A stretch of DNA of 64,000 nucleotides from NCBI GenBank assembly GCA_037131955.1, contig JBAXQC010000003.1, forward strand, positions 14,415-78,414. The letters are read 5' to 3'. The position numbers and the translations under genes were made by a program. Numbering within the stretch: the stretch's first letter is position 1; each line of letters begins with the position of its first letter. Source of the DNA: CAIMMJ01 sp037131955 (GTDB lineage Bacteria; Bacteroidota; Bacteroidia; UBA4408). The notes under the pieces are model-generated. The model was not told the origin of the DNA and did not search any database. It was given only the letters and a program-made list of their open reading frames with translations. Of the stretch, positions 54,380 to 63,232 are shown one piece after another.

Positions 54380-55808
54380 CTAATTTTCTTTTATAATAGG
54401 ATTGCATCATACTGTAATAAATTGGTAACAAAATATTTTTTAATTCAATTTTAAAGTTTTTATCTTTTAGGTATGATTTTACTTTATTTATATTTTCTTT
54501 TTTTCTAAATCTTTTGTGAACATAGCTATGCAATACACGATAAAATTCTGGAGGATATGTATTTTTAAACATGAGCAAGAGGTCGTCTGAATGTGACCAG
54601 TTTTGTTTTTCGCTTAATTGATCTTTTACTTTGTCGTAAAATTTAGTTCCGGGCAATGGATATGAAATAGAAATTCCAATATCATTTGGCATACAGTCCT
54701 CCAGCATTTCAATTGTTTTTTCTATATCGCTCCAATCTTCGCCTAGATAGCCAAATTGTAAAAAAAATGCTGGTTCAATTTCTTTTTCTTTCATCAAGCG
54801 GCAGGCCAACTTAATTTGTTCAACTTTTGTACCTTTATCCATAGCATCAAGAATTTTTTGAGAACCAGATTCTGCACCTACCCAAATAGTTTTGCAACCT
54901 GAGCGTTTTAAATCATCCAAATAATCTGGTTGCAATAATAAGTCAACTCTTGATTGAATTTTGTATTCAAATTTTAAATTTTCGCTTTCAATTATATCTG
55001 CAAATTCTTTTACCCAATTTGGTTTTAATCCAAAAATATCATCACAGAACCAAATATTTGTGGCTCCAAATTTATTTACTAAAATTTTTAGTTCTTCTAC
55101 AACTAATTTTGGCGATCTAGAATTATATCGGTTGCCATAGATAGGTTTTGCACACCAGTTGCATTTGTATGGGCAGCCTCTTGTAGTGGCACAGTTTAAT
55201 GTAAAATATCCGTTTTTATTTTTCCATTTACCTTTATAAAGTTCAATATCTATCAAATCCCATGCTGGTAACCCAAGCTCATCAATATTTTTAATAACTT
55301 CTCTTTTATCATTTATTTTTATAGCTAATTCATTGTTAAACGCAATGCCATTAACTGTTTGCCATATTTCGTTGGAAATGTATTTTAAGTAAAATTCTTT
55401 TAAAGATTGTTCAATCTCACCCAAAAAAACTACTGAGGCTCCTGCTTTTAAATATTTTTGAAAATGGTCAGTAGAATCTGAACTTGCCACCATTGAAAAA
55501 ATATTTCTTTTTGATGCATACGCAATCATTTTTACAGATGCTTCTCGCATGTTCGTAAGACACATTTTTGTTAAGTAATTAAATCCATCATCACAAATTA
55601 AAAATAAATCTGGTTGCATAGAATCAATTATACTAAAAATGTTTTCTTCGGAATGTTCAAACATACAATCGTAGAAAACTACTTCTGCGCCACAATCTCT
55701 TAATACTTTTGCAGCGTAAATGGTTCCAAGCGGAGGAAATGGTTGCATTATTTTTTCTTGCTTTGGATCAAATCTTAAAAAGTAGGAATGTGTTATTAAT
55801 ACTTTCAT
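54366..55808 (-). CDS. B12-binding-type radical SAM enzyme, first paralogue of the 52-57 kb operon
   Basis: 480 residues from the ATG at 55808, which overlaps the upstream stop as ATGA; a start at 55817 is less likely. An N-terminal cobalamin-type Rossmann domain (about 1-160, VLITHSYFLRFDPKQ, MQPFPPLGTIYAAKVL) leads into the radical SAM barrel with the cluster cysteines in RGCPYKCNWCAKPIYGN (about 212-219) and IWFCDDIFGLKPNWV. Later motifs are WVGAESGSQKILDAMDKG and FFLQFGYLGEDW. No DxHxxG is seen. Likely a methylase or rearrangement enzyme; product unknown. Very similar in layout to the gene at 52177. Confidence 0.88.
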   Translation of the reverse strand: MKVLITHSYFLRFDPKQEKIMQPFPPLGTIYAAKVLRDCGAEVVFYDCMFEHSEENIFSIIDSMQPDLFLICDDGFNYLTKMCLTNMREASVKMIAYASKRNIFSMVASSDSTDHFQKYLKAGASVVFLGEIEQSLKEFYLKYISNEIWQTVNGIAFNNELAIKINDKREVIKNIDELGLPAWDLIDIELYKGKWKNKNGYFTLNCATTRGCPYKCNWCAKPIYGNRYNSRSPKLVVEELKILVNKFGATNIWFCDDIFGLKPNWVKEFADIIESENLKFEYKIQSRVDLLLQPDYLDDLKRSGCKTIWVGAESGSQKILDAMDKGTKVEQIKLACRLMKEKEIEPAFFLQFGYLGEDWSDIEKTIEMLEDCMPNDIGISISYPLPGTKFYDKVKDQLSEKQNWSHSDDLLLMFKNTYPPEFYRVLHSYVHKRFRKKENINKVKSYLKDKNFKIELKNILLPIYYSMMQSYYKRKLDAFK

Positions 55809-56749
55809 TTCTTGCAATATTCAGATATACCTTTATTATATTTTCCCAAAACTACATTCTGAAATCCTCTGGGATGATGCTTGGAACTAGATTTTAATGA
55901 CCTAAAATTTAGGTCAAAATTATTTTTATTTAAGGAACCAAATTTATTTTTCCACCGCTTTAATGTTTGGTTTAGCAGAAATGTGTCTATCTTATTAGAA
56001 AAATAATCAGAAAAAATATTCTCAACTATTTTTTTAAAAATGCTGGTGAAAGGCTTAATGTTCCATGATTCTTTTTGAATGGTGTTGGGTAAGAAACTTT
56101 TAGACCAATTATTTTCTTTTATAAACAGTTCAAAAATTGAAGTACCATAAACGTTTTGTAAAGTAGAAATTTCTGTAGCTGTAAAAATATTTTTATCTGG
56201 AATAATAAGATTATCATCAGAAATTAAATAATTGATGCAGAAATATTTTTTGTTGTTGAACAAAAATATTTTTTTAAAAAGGATGAGGAGAGTTCTACAA
56301 AGCCACAATTTGTTTTTTTTAGTAATAATAAAAAAATCGATGTCGGTCTCTTTACCCCAAACTCCTTTAGAGAGCGATCCACTTAAATTTATACTCTCAA
56401 CATATGGAAAACTTGCAATAAGTTTAACAACATTTTTTATCCTCTTTTTTTTTCTTTTGTAGTTGTTTTCTCCAATTAATCTGTTGTTTATTTGATTTAA
56501 ATTCTCTTCTAATTGATAATATTTTGAAGTATTATAAATAAGATGTTTTGCTACTAAAATATCCAAGGCTTTTTTAATTTCTTCCTTTGTTTTTGATGAC
56601 TGATTGTATTCAAAAATCTCATCCAGAGTTAGTGGAAAAGAAAATATTGAAAAATAAATTAAAGGTTCAAAAATAAATTTATATTCTTCTTGAGTAGAAA
56701 CATTTTTTGCAGTTCTATGTGGTACAATCTCGTTTTCCAGATTTATCAT
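55805..56749 (-). CDS. Winged-helix/nucleotidyltransferase-fold protein of the radical SAM operon
   Basis: 314 residues. Residues about 25-90 look like a winged-helix unit (FSIFSFPLTLDEIFEYN, IKKALDILVAKHLIY). Residues about 115-200 are a minimal nucleotidyltransferase fold: GSLSKGVWGKETDIDFF, with Gly124-Ser125 and the metal Asp136 and Asp138. The C-terminus has a compact conserved-looking segment SSKHHPRGFQNVVLGKY. The fold could add a nucleotide to a small molecule or protein; none is identified. It overlaps the previous gene by ATGA and the next gene by four bases. Confidence 0.75.
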   Translation of the reverse strand: MINLENEIVPHRTAKNVSTQEEYKFIFEPLIYFSIFSFPLTLDEIFEYNQSSKTKEEIKKALDILVAKHLIYNTSKYYQLEENLNQINNRLIGENNYKRKKKRIKNVVKLIASFPYVESINLSGSLSKGVWGKETDIDFFIITKKNKLWLCRTLLILFKKIFLFNNKKYFCINYLISDDNLIIPDKNIFTATEISTLQNVYGTSIFELFIKENNWSKSFLPNTIQKESWNIKPFTSIFKKIVENIFSDYFSNKIDTFLLNQTLKRWKNKFGSLNKNNFDLNFRSLKSSSKHHPRGFQNVVLGKYNKGISEYCKK

Positions 56750-57012
56750 ACTACAGCAATTTTTTTAGCAACACTTAAACTGTTTTTATATACTTTAAAT
56801 TTTTTACTCCTGTGCCAATTAATCAAAAAAGCATTTTCTATTATTGCACCAATTGAACGAGATAGAAGTTCCAATTCGTTGCTCAATGAATCTACTTTGC
56901 TTTTATTTTTAATTAATTTTTCTTGTATCACCGTTCTGATATAACTCGTTAAATCATTTAAAATAATTACGTTATTGTCATATTTTTGTGTATCGGAGGA
57001 ACTTTTAAGCAT
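56746..57012 (-). CDS. Small helical protein heading the radical SAM operon
   Basis: 88 residues from the ATG at 57012; a longer frame from 57165 adds a 51-residue Lys/Leu-rich stretch with no family feature and would run across a divergent -7-like box, so I prefer the shorter form, but this is uncertain. The sequence is helical (SYIRTVIQEKLIKNKSK, SLSNELELLSRSIGAIIENAF) and ends in a Lys-rich tail. No family is recognised. Its stop overlaps the next start as ATGA. It could be an adaptor or carrier-like subunit of the pathway. Confidence 0.55.
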   Translation of the reverse strand: MLKSSSDTQKYDNNVIILNDLTSYIRTVIQEKLIKNKSKVDSLSNELELLSRSIGAIIENAFLINWHRSKKFKVYKNSLSVAKKIAVV

Positions 57013-57085
57013 TTTTGTTTTGTTCTTAAAGGTGCTCTCAGAATTTTGTGAAGAATAGGTTAAAAGTAATAAAAATAAAAACTTT

Positions 57086-57093
57086 ACCTTTGA
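57086..57093 (+). promoter_or_regulatory. Candidate -7 promoter element for the biotin carrier gene
   Basis: TACCTTTG matches TAnnTTTG, 106 bases before the ATG at 57200. No -33 TTTG at the usual spacing. Confidence 0.25.
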
Positions 57094-57199
57094 CTTGAAT
57101 ATCAATTGGTAAGAATCTAAAAATCTTATTACTTTTAAATAAATTATAGCTTTACTTTTAATCATTATTCTTAAAATTGAGCTCTGAAAATTTTACACA

Positions 57200-57703
57200 A
57201 TGTATAAAATAAAAATTAATAAAAATACTGAATTTGAGGTTGAAAAGAACAATGAAAAAAATAATTCATGGTTTGTTAACAACAATTTAGTTAACATAGA
57301 TTTAGCAGGTGAAAAAAACTTTCATATTTTATTAAACAACAAATCATACAATGCAGAAATTGTTGATAAGAATGCTCAAGAAAAAACGTTTAAAATAAAA
57401 GTTAATGGAACCATATACGAAACCGAACTTAAAGATAAAATGGACTTTTTATTACAAAGCATGGGTTTGGATACATTAAATTCAAAAAAAATAAACGAGA
57501 TAAAAGCTCCAATGCCAGGCATGGTTTTGGATATTAAAGTAAACGAGGGAAGTACAGTTAAAAAAGGCGATGTTTTAATTGTTTTAGAAGCAATGAAAAT
57601 GGAAAACAATCTAAAATCTCCTTCGGATGGAATTGTAAAAAAAATAGTTGCAAAAAAAGGAACAGCCGTTGAAAAAAATCAATTGCTAATTTCATTTGAG
57701 TAA
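57200..57703 (+). CDS. Biotin/lipoyl-type carrier protein (biotin carboxyl carrier subunit-like)
   Basis: 167 residues. An N-terminal beta-rich region (about 1-80) precedes the biotinyl domain (about 100-167) with PMPGMVLDIKVNEGSTVKKG and the biotinylation site EAMKMEN (Lys133), ending in SFE. This is the form of the biotin carrier used by acyl-CoA carboxylases in Bacteroidota. It would be biotinylated and swing between carboxylase and transferase subunits, which are not in the window. It starts divergent from the radical SAM operon. Confidence 0.88.
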   Translation: MYKIKINKNTEFEVEKNNEKNNSWFVNNNLVNIDLAGEKNFHILLNNKSYNAEIVDKNAQEKTFKIKVNGTIYETELKDKMDFLLQSMGLDTLNSKKINEIKAPMPGMVLDIKVNEGSTVKKGDVLIVLEAMKMENNLKSPSDGIVKKIVAKKGTAVEKNQLLISFE

Positions 57704-57704
57704 G

Positions 57705-58037
57705 ATGAAAATTTCTCAAATTAAAAAACAAGAAAATATTCACATTCTTTTTTGGTTGATAAAAGATTTTTGTTGGTCATTGGAAATAAAATGGCTTGCT
57801 TTATTCATGGTTTTGCCAACTGTATCTTTAGCAATTGTTATTTTTTGGAATTCAAGAAATTTTTATTCCGAGGCAATTCATAATTTTGCTGTTTGCTTTT
57901 GGATTCTTGCAAATTCAGTTTGGATGATTGGCGAGTTTATTGAAGTAGATTTTAGAATGATTGCTGCAACATTATTTTTTGTTGGGCTTACAACTTTAAT
58001 TATTTATTACACAAAATTATACATAAAAAAAATTTAA
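57705..58037 (+). CDS. Small membrane protein of unknown function
   Basis: 110 residues from the ATG at 57705; a longer TTG frame from 57696 would overlap the previous stop. Three membrane helices (about 27-50, 60-76 and 84-105) are present; the middle one contains NFAVCFWILANSVWMIGEFI. I do not recognise a family. It follows the biotin carrier gene by one base, so the two are co-transcribed and it may be a partner in the same membrane complex. That is inference. Confidence 0.65.
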   Translation: MKISQIKKQENIHILFWLIKDFCWSLEIKWLALFMVLPTVSLAIVIFWNSRNFYSEAIHNFAVCFWILANSVWMIGEFIEVDFRMIAATLFFVGLTTLIIYYTKLYIKKI

Positions 58038-58054
58038 AAATTTAATAATACATT

Positions 58055-58747
58055 ATGAAAACAGGAGTAGTAATTTTCCCCGGCTCTAATTGTGATCGAG
58101 ATATGATTTATGTTGTTGGAAAATTAATGGGTCAGCAAGTTGTAGAATTGTGGCACAAAGACAATGATTTGCAGAATTGCGATGTAATAATTTTGCCGGG
58201 CGGTTTTTCTTATGGAGATTATTTAAGGAGTGGCGCCATTGCAAGGTTTTCTCCAATTATGGAAGAAGTTATAAAATTTGCAAATGCAGGTGGCATTATT
58301 TTTGGCGTTTGTAATGGGTTTCAAGTTTTGTGTGAATCGCACTTGCTACCAGGTGCTCTTCTTAAGAATAACAACAATAAATTTATTTGCGAAAATGTTT
58401 ACATAAAATCACAAACATCTAATTCCATTCTCACCAATTTAGTAGATATGGATAAAGCATTAAAAATTCCTATTGCACATGGCGAAGGTAGATTTTATTG
58501 TGACGATAAAACTTTAAAAGATTTAAACAATAGTTCGCAAATACTATTCCGTTATTGCAATAAAGAAGGTGATATTAGTATGGAATCAAATCCAAATGGC
58601 TCGATTGAAAATATTGCTGGCATTTGCAACTCTAATAAAAATGTTTTTGGAATGATGCCACATCCCGAAAGAGCTGCTGATGAAGAACTTTTTAATACGG
58701 ATGGAAAATCTTTGTTTGCATCATTGTACAGCAGGGTGTTAGCATAA
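58055..58747 (+). CDS. purQ: Phosphoribosylformylglycinamidine synthase glutaminase subunit PurQ
   Basis: 230 residues, full length. It has VIFPGSNCDRDM, LPGGFSYGDYLRSGAIARFS and the catalytic Cys in GVCNGFQVLC, with His/Glu of the triad in MMPHPERAAD near the C-terminus. It supplies ammonia from glutamine for the fourth step of purine synthesis. The separate-subunit form is used by many bacteria. It follows the small membrane protein by 17 bases. Confidence 0.95.
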   Translation: MKTGVVIFPGSNCDRDMIYVVGKLMGQQVVELWHKDNDLQNCDVIILPGGFSYGDYLRSGAIARFSPIMEEVIKFANAGGIIFGVCNGFQVLCESHLLPGALLKNNNNKFICENVYIKSQTSNSILTNLVDMDKALKIPIAHGEGRFYCDDKTLKDLNNSSQILFRYCNKEGDISMESNPNGSIENIAGICNSNKNVFGMMPHPERAADEELFNTDGKSLFASLYSRVLA

Positions 58748-58768
58748 AATAATGATTAAATTATTTGA

Positions 58769-59878
58769 ATGAAATATTATATCGTTTCTGGTGAAGCCTC
58801 CGGAGATTTGCATGCTTCCAATTTAATAAAAGAAATAAAAAAATTAGATCCTGAAGCCAACTTTAGAGCCTGGGGTGGAGATTTGGTAGAAAATGAAGGT
58901 GCTTTTTTGGTTACTCATTACAAACACATAGCTTTTATGGGGTTTTGGGAGGTGCTAAAGAACATTAGTAAAATATTAAAATACATTGATTATTGTAAAA
59001 AAGACATTTCTGCCTACAAACCTCATGTATTAATACTTGTTGACTATCCTGGATTTAATTTGCGAATTGCAAGATTTGCAAAGGAAAATAACCATAAAAC
59101 TATGTATTATATTTCTCCTCAAATATGGGCTTGGAAAACATCACGAGTAGAAATAATTAAAAAGTTTATAGATAAGGTAGTGGTTATACTTCCATTTGAA
59201 AAAGAATTTTACAAAAGATTTGATGTGGATGCAGAGTATGTTGGACATCCACTTTTAGATGCCATAGAGGAATTTAATAAAAATCCAATAAAATCTTATT
59301 CTTCAGAAAAACCAATTTTAGCATTACTACCAGGAAGCAGAATTCAAGAAATTGAAAGTATATTGCCTGAAATGTTGGGAGCAGCATTGCAAAAATCAGA
59401 ATTTGAAATTATTGTTTCTTGTGCTCCATCTATTCCCATTGACGTTTACAACAAAATTATTGGCAACAAAAATGTAAAGCTTTGGCAAAATAAAACATAC
59501 TCATTGTTACAAATTGCCAGTTGTGCTTTAGTTACTTCAGGAACCGCAACCCTTGAAACTGCATTGTTTAGAGTTCCTTTGGTAGTATGCTACAAAGGAG
59601 GACGACTGTCTTATCTCATTGCAAAATCTTTAGTAAAATTAAAATACATTTCATTGGTAAATTTAATAATGGACAGAGCCATTGTGGAAGAATTAATACA
59701 AGAGAAGTGCAACAGCAAAGAAATTCTTTTAGCATTAAACAGAATCAATGAAACAGAAAATAGAAATAGAATATTATCTGAATATGATTACTTAATTAAT
59801 AAACTAGGTAATAGCGGAGCCTCAGCAAATGCAGCAAAAATTGCTGTGGATTTTGCTCGCAAGAAATTTTTATACTAA
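58769..59878 (+). CDS. lpxB: Lipid-A-disaccharide synthase LpxB
   Basis: 369 residues. It has YIVSGEASGDLHASNLI (about 3-19), FRAWGGD, VLILVDYPGFNLRIA, the GT-B-fold motif YISPQIWAWK (about 112-121) and ILALLPGSRIQEIESILPEM, then SGTATLETAL. All are LpxB marks. It joins UDP-diacylglucosamine and lipid X in lipid A synthesis at the inner membrane. With lptE elsewhere in the window it shows an LPS-bearing organism. It starts 21 bases after purQ. Confidence 0.97.
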   Translation: MKYYIVSGEASGDLHASNLIKEIKKLDPEANFRAWGGDLVENEGAFLVTHYKHIAFMGFWEVLKNISKILKYIDYCKKDISAYKPHVLILVDYPGFNLRIARFAKENNHKTMYYISPQIWAWKTSRVEIIKKFIDKVVVILPFEKEFYKRFDVDAEYVGHPLLDAIEEFNKNPIKSYSSEKPILALLPGSRIQEIESILPEMLGAALQKSEFEIIVSCAPSIPIDVYNKIIGNKNVKLWQNKTYSLLQIASCALVTSGTATLETALFRVPLVVCYKGGRLSYLIAKSLVKLKYISLVNLIMDRAIVEELIQEKCNSKEILLALNRINETENRNRILSEYDYLINKLGNSGASANAAKIAVDFARKKFLY

Positions 59879-59884
59879 AAGAGT

Positions 59885-61033
59885 ATGTCAAAAGGACTAT
59901 TTGTTTTTTTAATTTTCCTTTTTAATAGTTCTATTGCAGAAAATGTTTTAGTAAATGTGTTCAGTGAAAAAAAATTACAAATTATAGAAGTACAGCCTCT
60001 AAATTTAAATTACAGAATTTGCATAGACAATGATACCATTGAATCGCAAAGCAGCGGAACAATATATCAATTAGTGGCCGATGACGATTCAATACTATTT
60101 AGCAGTAATCAAAATATAGTTAGGAGAGCCAAACGAATTGTTTTTTTTAACGGTTACGGATGTACGTATAGAATAAAAAGTGTTCAGCCAATAATTGAAA
60201 GTGATTTATATGAAGGAAGAATTGAGTTTTTTAATTTCTATTGTAACATCAAAATTTTAAATGCTCTAGAACTGGAAGATTATATTGCAGGAGTTGTTGA
60301 AGCCGAAGCAGGTCAAAGATTGCCTTTAGAGTATTATAAAGTGCAAAGTATAATTTGTAGAACTTATATTTTAGGGCATTTAAGACGACACGAATTGGAA
60401 GATTATAATGTTTGCGACAAAGAACATTGCCAAGTGTATAAAGGTAAAAGCATGTCAAATCCAGATATTCAAAAAGGTGCTTTGCTTACAAAAAATGTGG
60501 TGTTAATGGACAACGATTTAAATTTAATTACATGTGCATTTCATTCTAATTGTGGCGGCGAAACATGCAACGCCGAAGATGTTTGGAACAGACCTTCTTT
60601 TGGCTTAAAATCTAAAAAAGACAGTTTTTGTTTAAAACAACGAAATGCAAAATGGGAAAAAATTATTTCTAAAGAGGAATGGAAAAAATATATACTCAAG
60701 AAAAATTCTAATTTAGATTCATTGGATTTGCCTTCAAATTTCTCTTTTATTCAAATAGAAAGAAAAACTTTGTATCAAGTAGATAAAATAAAAATACCCT
60801 TGAAAGAAATTAGATTAGATTGGGGATTTAAATCTACATTCTTTTCAATTGTTGACAATGACGATAAATTGTTGTTCTCTGGAAAAGGATTTGGACACGG
60901 CATTGGACTCTGCCAAGAAGGTGCTATAAATATGGCAAAGCAAGCATTCTTGATGAATGAGATACTTCACTACTATTACAAAGATGTTACGATTTTAGAC
61001 TTAGATAAAGTAAAATTTTTTAAAGAAGAATAG
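59885..61033 (+). CDS. SpoIID/LytB domain protein, exported
   Basis: 382 residues with a signal peptide (about 1-18). Family motifs are NALELEDYIAGVVEAEAGQ (about 126-144), QSIICRTYILGH (about 155-166), HSNCGGETCNAEDVWNR (about 216-232) and the C-terminal GFGHGIGLCQEGA (about 336-348), as in SpoIID lytic proteins and their Gram-negative relatives. SpoIID is a peptidoglycan lytic transglycosylase; in Bacteroidota the role is a cell-wall one but the substrate details are not shown here. It follows lpxB by 6 bases. Confidence 0.9.
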   Translation: MSKGLFVFLIFLFNSSIAENVLVNVFSEKKLQIIEVQPLNLNYRICIDNDTIESQSSGTIYQLVADDDSILFSSNQNIVRRAKRIVFFNGYGCTYRIKSVQPIIESDLYEGRIEFFNFYCNIKILNALELEDYIAGVVEAEAGQRLPLEYYKVQSIICRTYILGHLRRHELEDYNVCDKEHCQVYKGKSMSNPDIQKGALLTKNVVLMDNDLNLITCAFHSNCGGETCNAEDVWNRPSFGLKSKKDSFCLKQRNAKWEKIISKEEWKKYILKKNSNLDSLDLPSNFSFIQIERKTLYQVDKIKIPLKEIRLDWGFKSTFFSIVDNDDKLLFSGKGFGHGIGLCQEGAINMAKQAFLMNEILHYYYKDVTILDLDKVKFFKEE

Positions 61034-61035
61034 AT

Positions 61036-61419
61036 TTATTGTTCTAGTATTTTTTTTATATCAGGTCTAAAATAATTTTTGCCTTTTAAAACTTTACCAT
61101 CTTCACGGTAAATTGGCTTTCCGTTTTCATCCAATTTGCTCATGTTGGAATTTTGAATTTCATCAAAAATATCTTGAATTTTATCTTGTAAACCATGCCT
61201 TAATATAGTTCCAAAAGCAATGTATAAAACATCTCCTAAAGCATCTGCAATCTCCACTAAATTGCCATTTTTACAAGCTTCCAAGTATTCTTCATTTTCT
61301 TCCTTTAGTAAATCAAATCTTAATTTACTTTCTGCTTCAGAAATTAAAGTAGGAGAGTGGTTATTTCCAATATTAAATGTTGTATGAAATTCCGCTACTT
61401 TATTTATATTATCTTTCAT
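61036..61419 (-). CDS. MazG/PRA-PH-like nucleotide pyrophosphohydrolase
   Basis: 127 residues with LLKEENEEYLEACKNGNLVEIADALGDVLY, shortened here: the EExxE (ENEEYLE, about 41-47) and ExxD (EIADALGD, about 57-64) metal-binding motifs of the all-alpha NTP pyrophosphohydrolase superfamily. The C-terminal RPDIKKILEQ is typical of the PRA-PH-like subgroup. It probably hydrolyses nucleoside triphosphates or a similar phosphate ester. It starts 7 bases after maf, another NTP pyrophosphatase family gene. Confidence 0.85.
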   Translation of the reverse strand: MKDNINKVAEFHTTFNIGNNHSPTLISEAESKLRFDLLKEENEEYLEACKNGNLVEIADALGDVLYIAFGTILRHGLQDKIQDIFDEIQNSNMSKLDENGKPIYREDGKVLKGKNYFRPDIKKILEQ

Positions 61420-61426
61420 TATTATT

Positions 61427-62017
61427 TTATTGAATTAATCTTTTTAATTCGTTGTAAACTTTTTCTACCGGCAATCCCATAACGTTAAAGTAGGAGCCTT
61501 CTAATCTTTCAATTGCTATTAAACCAATCCAATCTTGAGCTCCATAGGCTCCTGCCTTATCAAGTGGTTGATACTTTTGAATATAATAGTCAATTTCTCT
61601 TTCATCCAAATCTTTAAACTTCACTTTAGTTTCGTCATAAAAAGAATAAGATATACTTTTTTTTAAAATTGTTACTCCTGTATAAACTGTATGCCACTTA
61701 CCCGATAATTTAACTAGCATTGTTTTGGCTTCATCAGCATTGATCGGTTTGTTTAGAACTTCATTATTGAGCCAAACAATTGTGTCGGCGGTAATAATAA
61801 TTTCGTTGTCATTTAATTCGTTAATAAAGGCATCTGCTTTCTTTTTTGAAAGGTACACTGCAATTTCATCTGCTTTTAAATGTGCTGGAAAAATCTCGTC
61901 TGTTGGTTTAACTTTTATGGTAAATGGAATATCTAGATTTAATAAAAGCTCCTTCCGTCTTGGAGAACCACTTGCAAGTATTATTTTAAAATTTGAAAAA
62001 CTTAAAGGATGCTGCAC
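61427..62017 (-). CDS. maf: Maf-like nucleotide pyrophosphatase
   Basis: 196 residues. N-terminal ILASGSPRRKELL (13-25), the catalytic region ITADTIVWLNNEVLNKP (about 74-90) and LDKAGAYGAQDWIGL (about 152-166), with SYFNVMGLPVEKVYNEL at the end, define Maf. It hydrolyses dTTP/UTP-type nucleotides, often modified ones, and has been linked to division arrest in other bacteria. It starts 6 bases after the aminotransferase gene. Confidence 0.93.
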   Translation of the reverse strand: MQHPLSFSNFKIILASGSPRRKELLLNLDIPFTIKVKPTDEIFPAHLKADEIAVYLSKKKADAFINELNDNEIIITADTIVWLNNEVLNKPINADEAKTMLVKLSGKWHTVYTGVTILKKSISYSFYDETKVKFKDLDEREIDYYIQKYQPLDKAGAYGAQDWIGLIAIERLEGSYFNVMGLPVEKVYNELKRLIQ

Positions 62018-62023
62018 AAAAAA

Positions 62024-63232
62024 TTATTTTTTAGATTTTGTACTTCCTGGATATTTATTCAATGCTTCCTCCAGGCAGTCCATTGCATTTTTTAAATCAT
62101 CTAAATTTAAGACATAAGCAATTCTAACTTCGTCTTCTCCAGCACCTGGCGTAGAATAGAAACCCGAGGCAGGTGCAAGCATAACTGTTTGGTTGTTATA
62201 ATTAAAACTTTCTAATAACCACTGACAGAAATTATCAGAATTATCAACCGGTAAACTAGCAATACAATAAAAGGCACCCGAAGGCTTCGGACAAAATACG
62301 CCACTCATTTTATTTAATCTCTCTATAACATAATCTCGGCGGGCCACATATTCTTTTTTTACGTTTGCAAAATATTCCTTTGGAGTATCAATTGCAGCTT
62401 CTGCTGCATATTGTCCAAATGTTGGAGGACTTAACCTAGCTTGTGCAAATTTTAAAGCACCTGCCATTACTTCTTTGTTTTTGCAAATTAAAGCTCCTAT
62501 TCGTGCACCACATGCACTATATCTCTTTGAAATGGAATCTAAGAGTATTGTATTTTGTTCAATTCCTTTAAGGTGCATAACAGAAATGTACTCTTTTCCA
62601 TCGTAACAAAATTCTCTGTATACCTCATCCGAAAAAAGATATAAATCATATTTCAAAACAAGATTCTTTAATGATTCTAATTCTTGTTTAGAATATAAAT
62701 ATCCGGTTGGATTTCCCGGATTACAAATCATAATAGCCTTAGTTTTTGGTGTAATTTGTTTTTCAAATTCTTCTATTGCAGGAAGTGCAAATCCAGTTTC
62801 TATAAACGAACGGACAGGTTTTACAATTACTCCAGCTTGTTTTGAAAATCCATTGTAGTTGGCATAGAACGGCTCAGGAATAAGTACCTCATCGCCTTCG
62901 TTTAAACAAGTGATCATTGCAATTTCAATTGCCTCAGAACCACCTGTAGTAATAATTATTTCTTCGTAAGTTACATTTATTCCAAACTTACTGTAATAAG
63001 TTGCTAATTTTCTTCTGTAACTTTCAATTCCTGCGCTATGGCTATACTCAACAATTTTATAAGGGAAGTTTTTTATTGCATTGAGCATTACCTCAGGAGT
63101 TTCAATATCAGGTTGACCAATATTTAAGTGATATATTTTTTTTCCTTCTTTTTTTGCTTTTTCTGCAAATGGAACCAATTTACGTATTGGTGAAGCCGGC
63201 ATTGTAATTGCTTTGTCTGAAATCTTAGGCAT
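62024..63232 (-). CDS. PLP-dependent class I/II aminotransferase
   Basis: 402 residues. It has AITMPASPIRKLVPFAEKA, NIGQPDIETPEVML (about 37-50), IMICNPGNPTGYLYSKQE, YLFSDEVYREFCYDG, and the PLP Lys in SISKRYSACGARIG (about 233-246). This is the aspartate-aminotransferase fold-type I class. The donor/acceptor pair cannot be told from sequence by eye. It leads a short run with maf and the MazG-like gene. Confidence 0.93.
   Translation of the reverse strand: MPKISDKAITMPASPIRKLVPFAEKAKKEGKKIYHLNIGQPDIETPEVMLNAIKNFPYKIVEYSHSAGIESYRRKLATYYSKFGINVTYEEIIITTGGSEAIEIAMITCLNEGDEVLIPEPFYANYNGFSKQAGVIVKPVRSFIETGFALPAIEEFEKQITPKTKAIMICNPGNPTGYLYSKQELESLKNLVLKYDLYLFSDEVYREFCYDGKEYISVMHLKGIEQNTILLDSISKRYSACGARIGALICKNKEVMAGALKFAQARLSPPTFGQYAAEAAIDTPKEYFANVKKEYVARRDYVIERLNKMSGVFCPKPSGAFYCIASLPVDNSDNFCQWLLESFNYNNQTVMLAPASGFYSTPGAGEDEVRIAYVLNLDDLKNAMDCLEEALNKYPGSTKSKK

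Noticed and set aside
57013..57165. N-terminal extension of the small protein of the radical SAM operon
   Set aside because: The ATG at 57012 gives a tidy helical protein; the extension is Lys/Leu-rich, low in information and overlaps a divergent -7-like box. It cannot be fully excluded.
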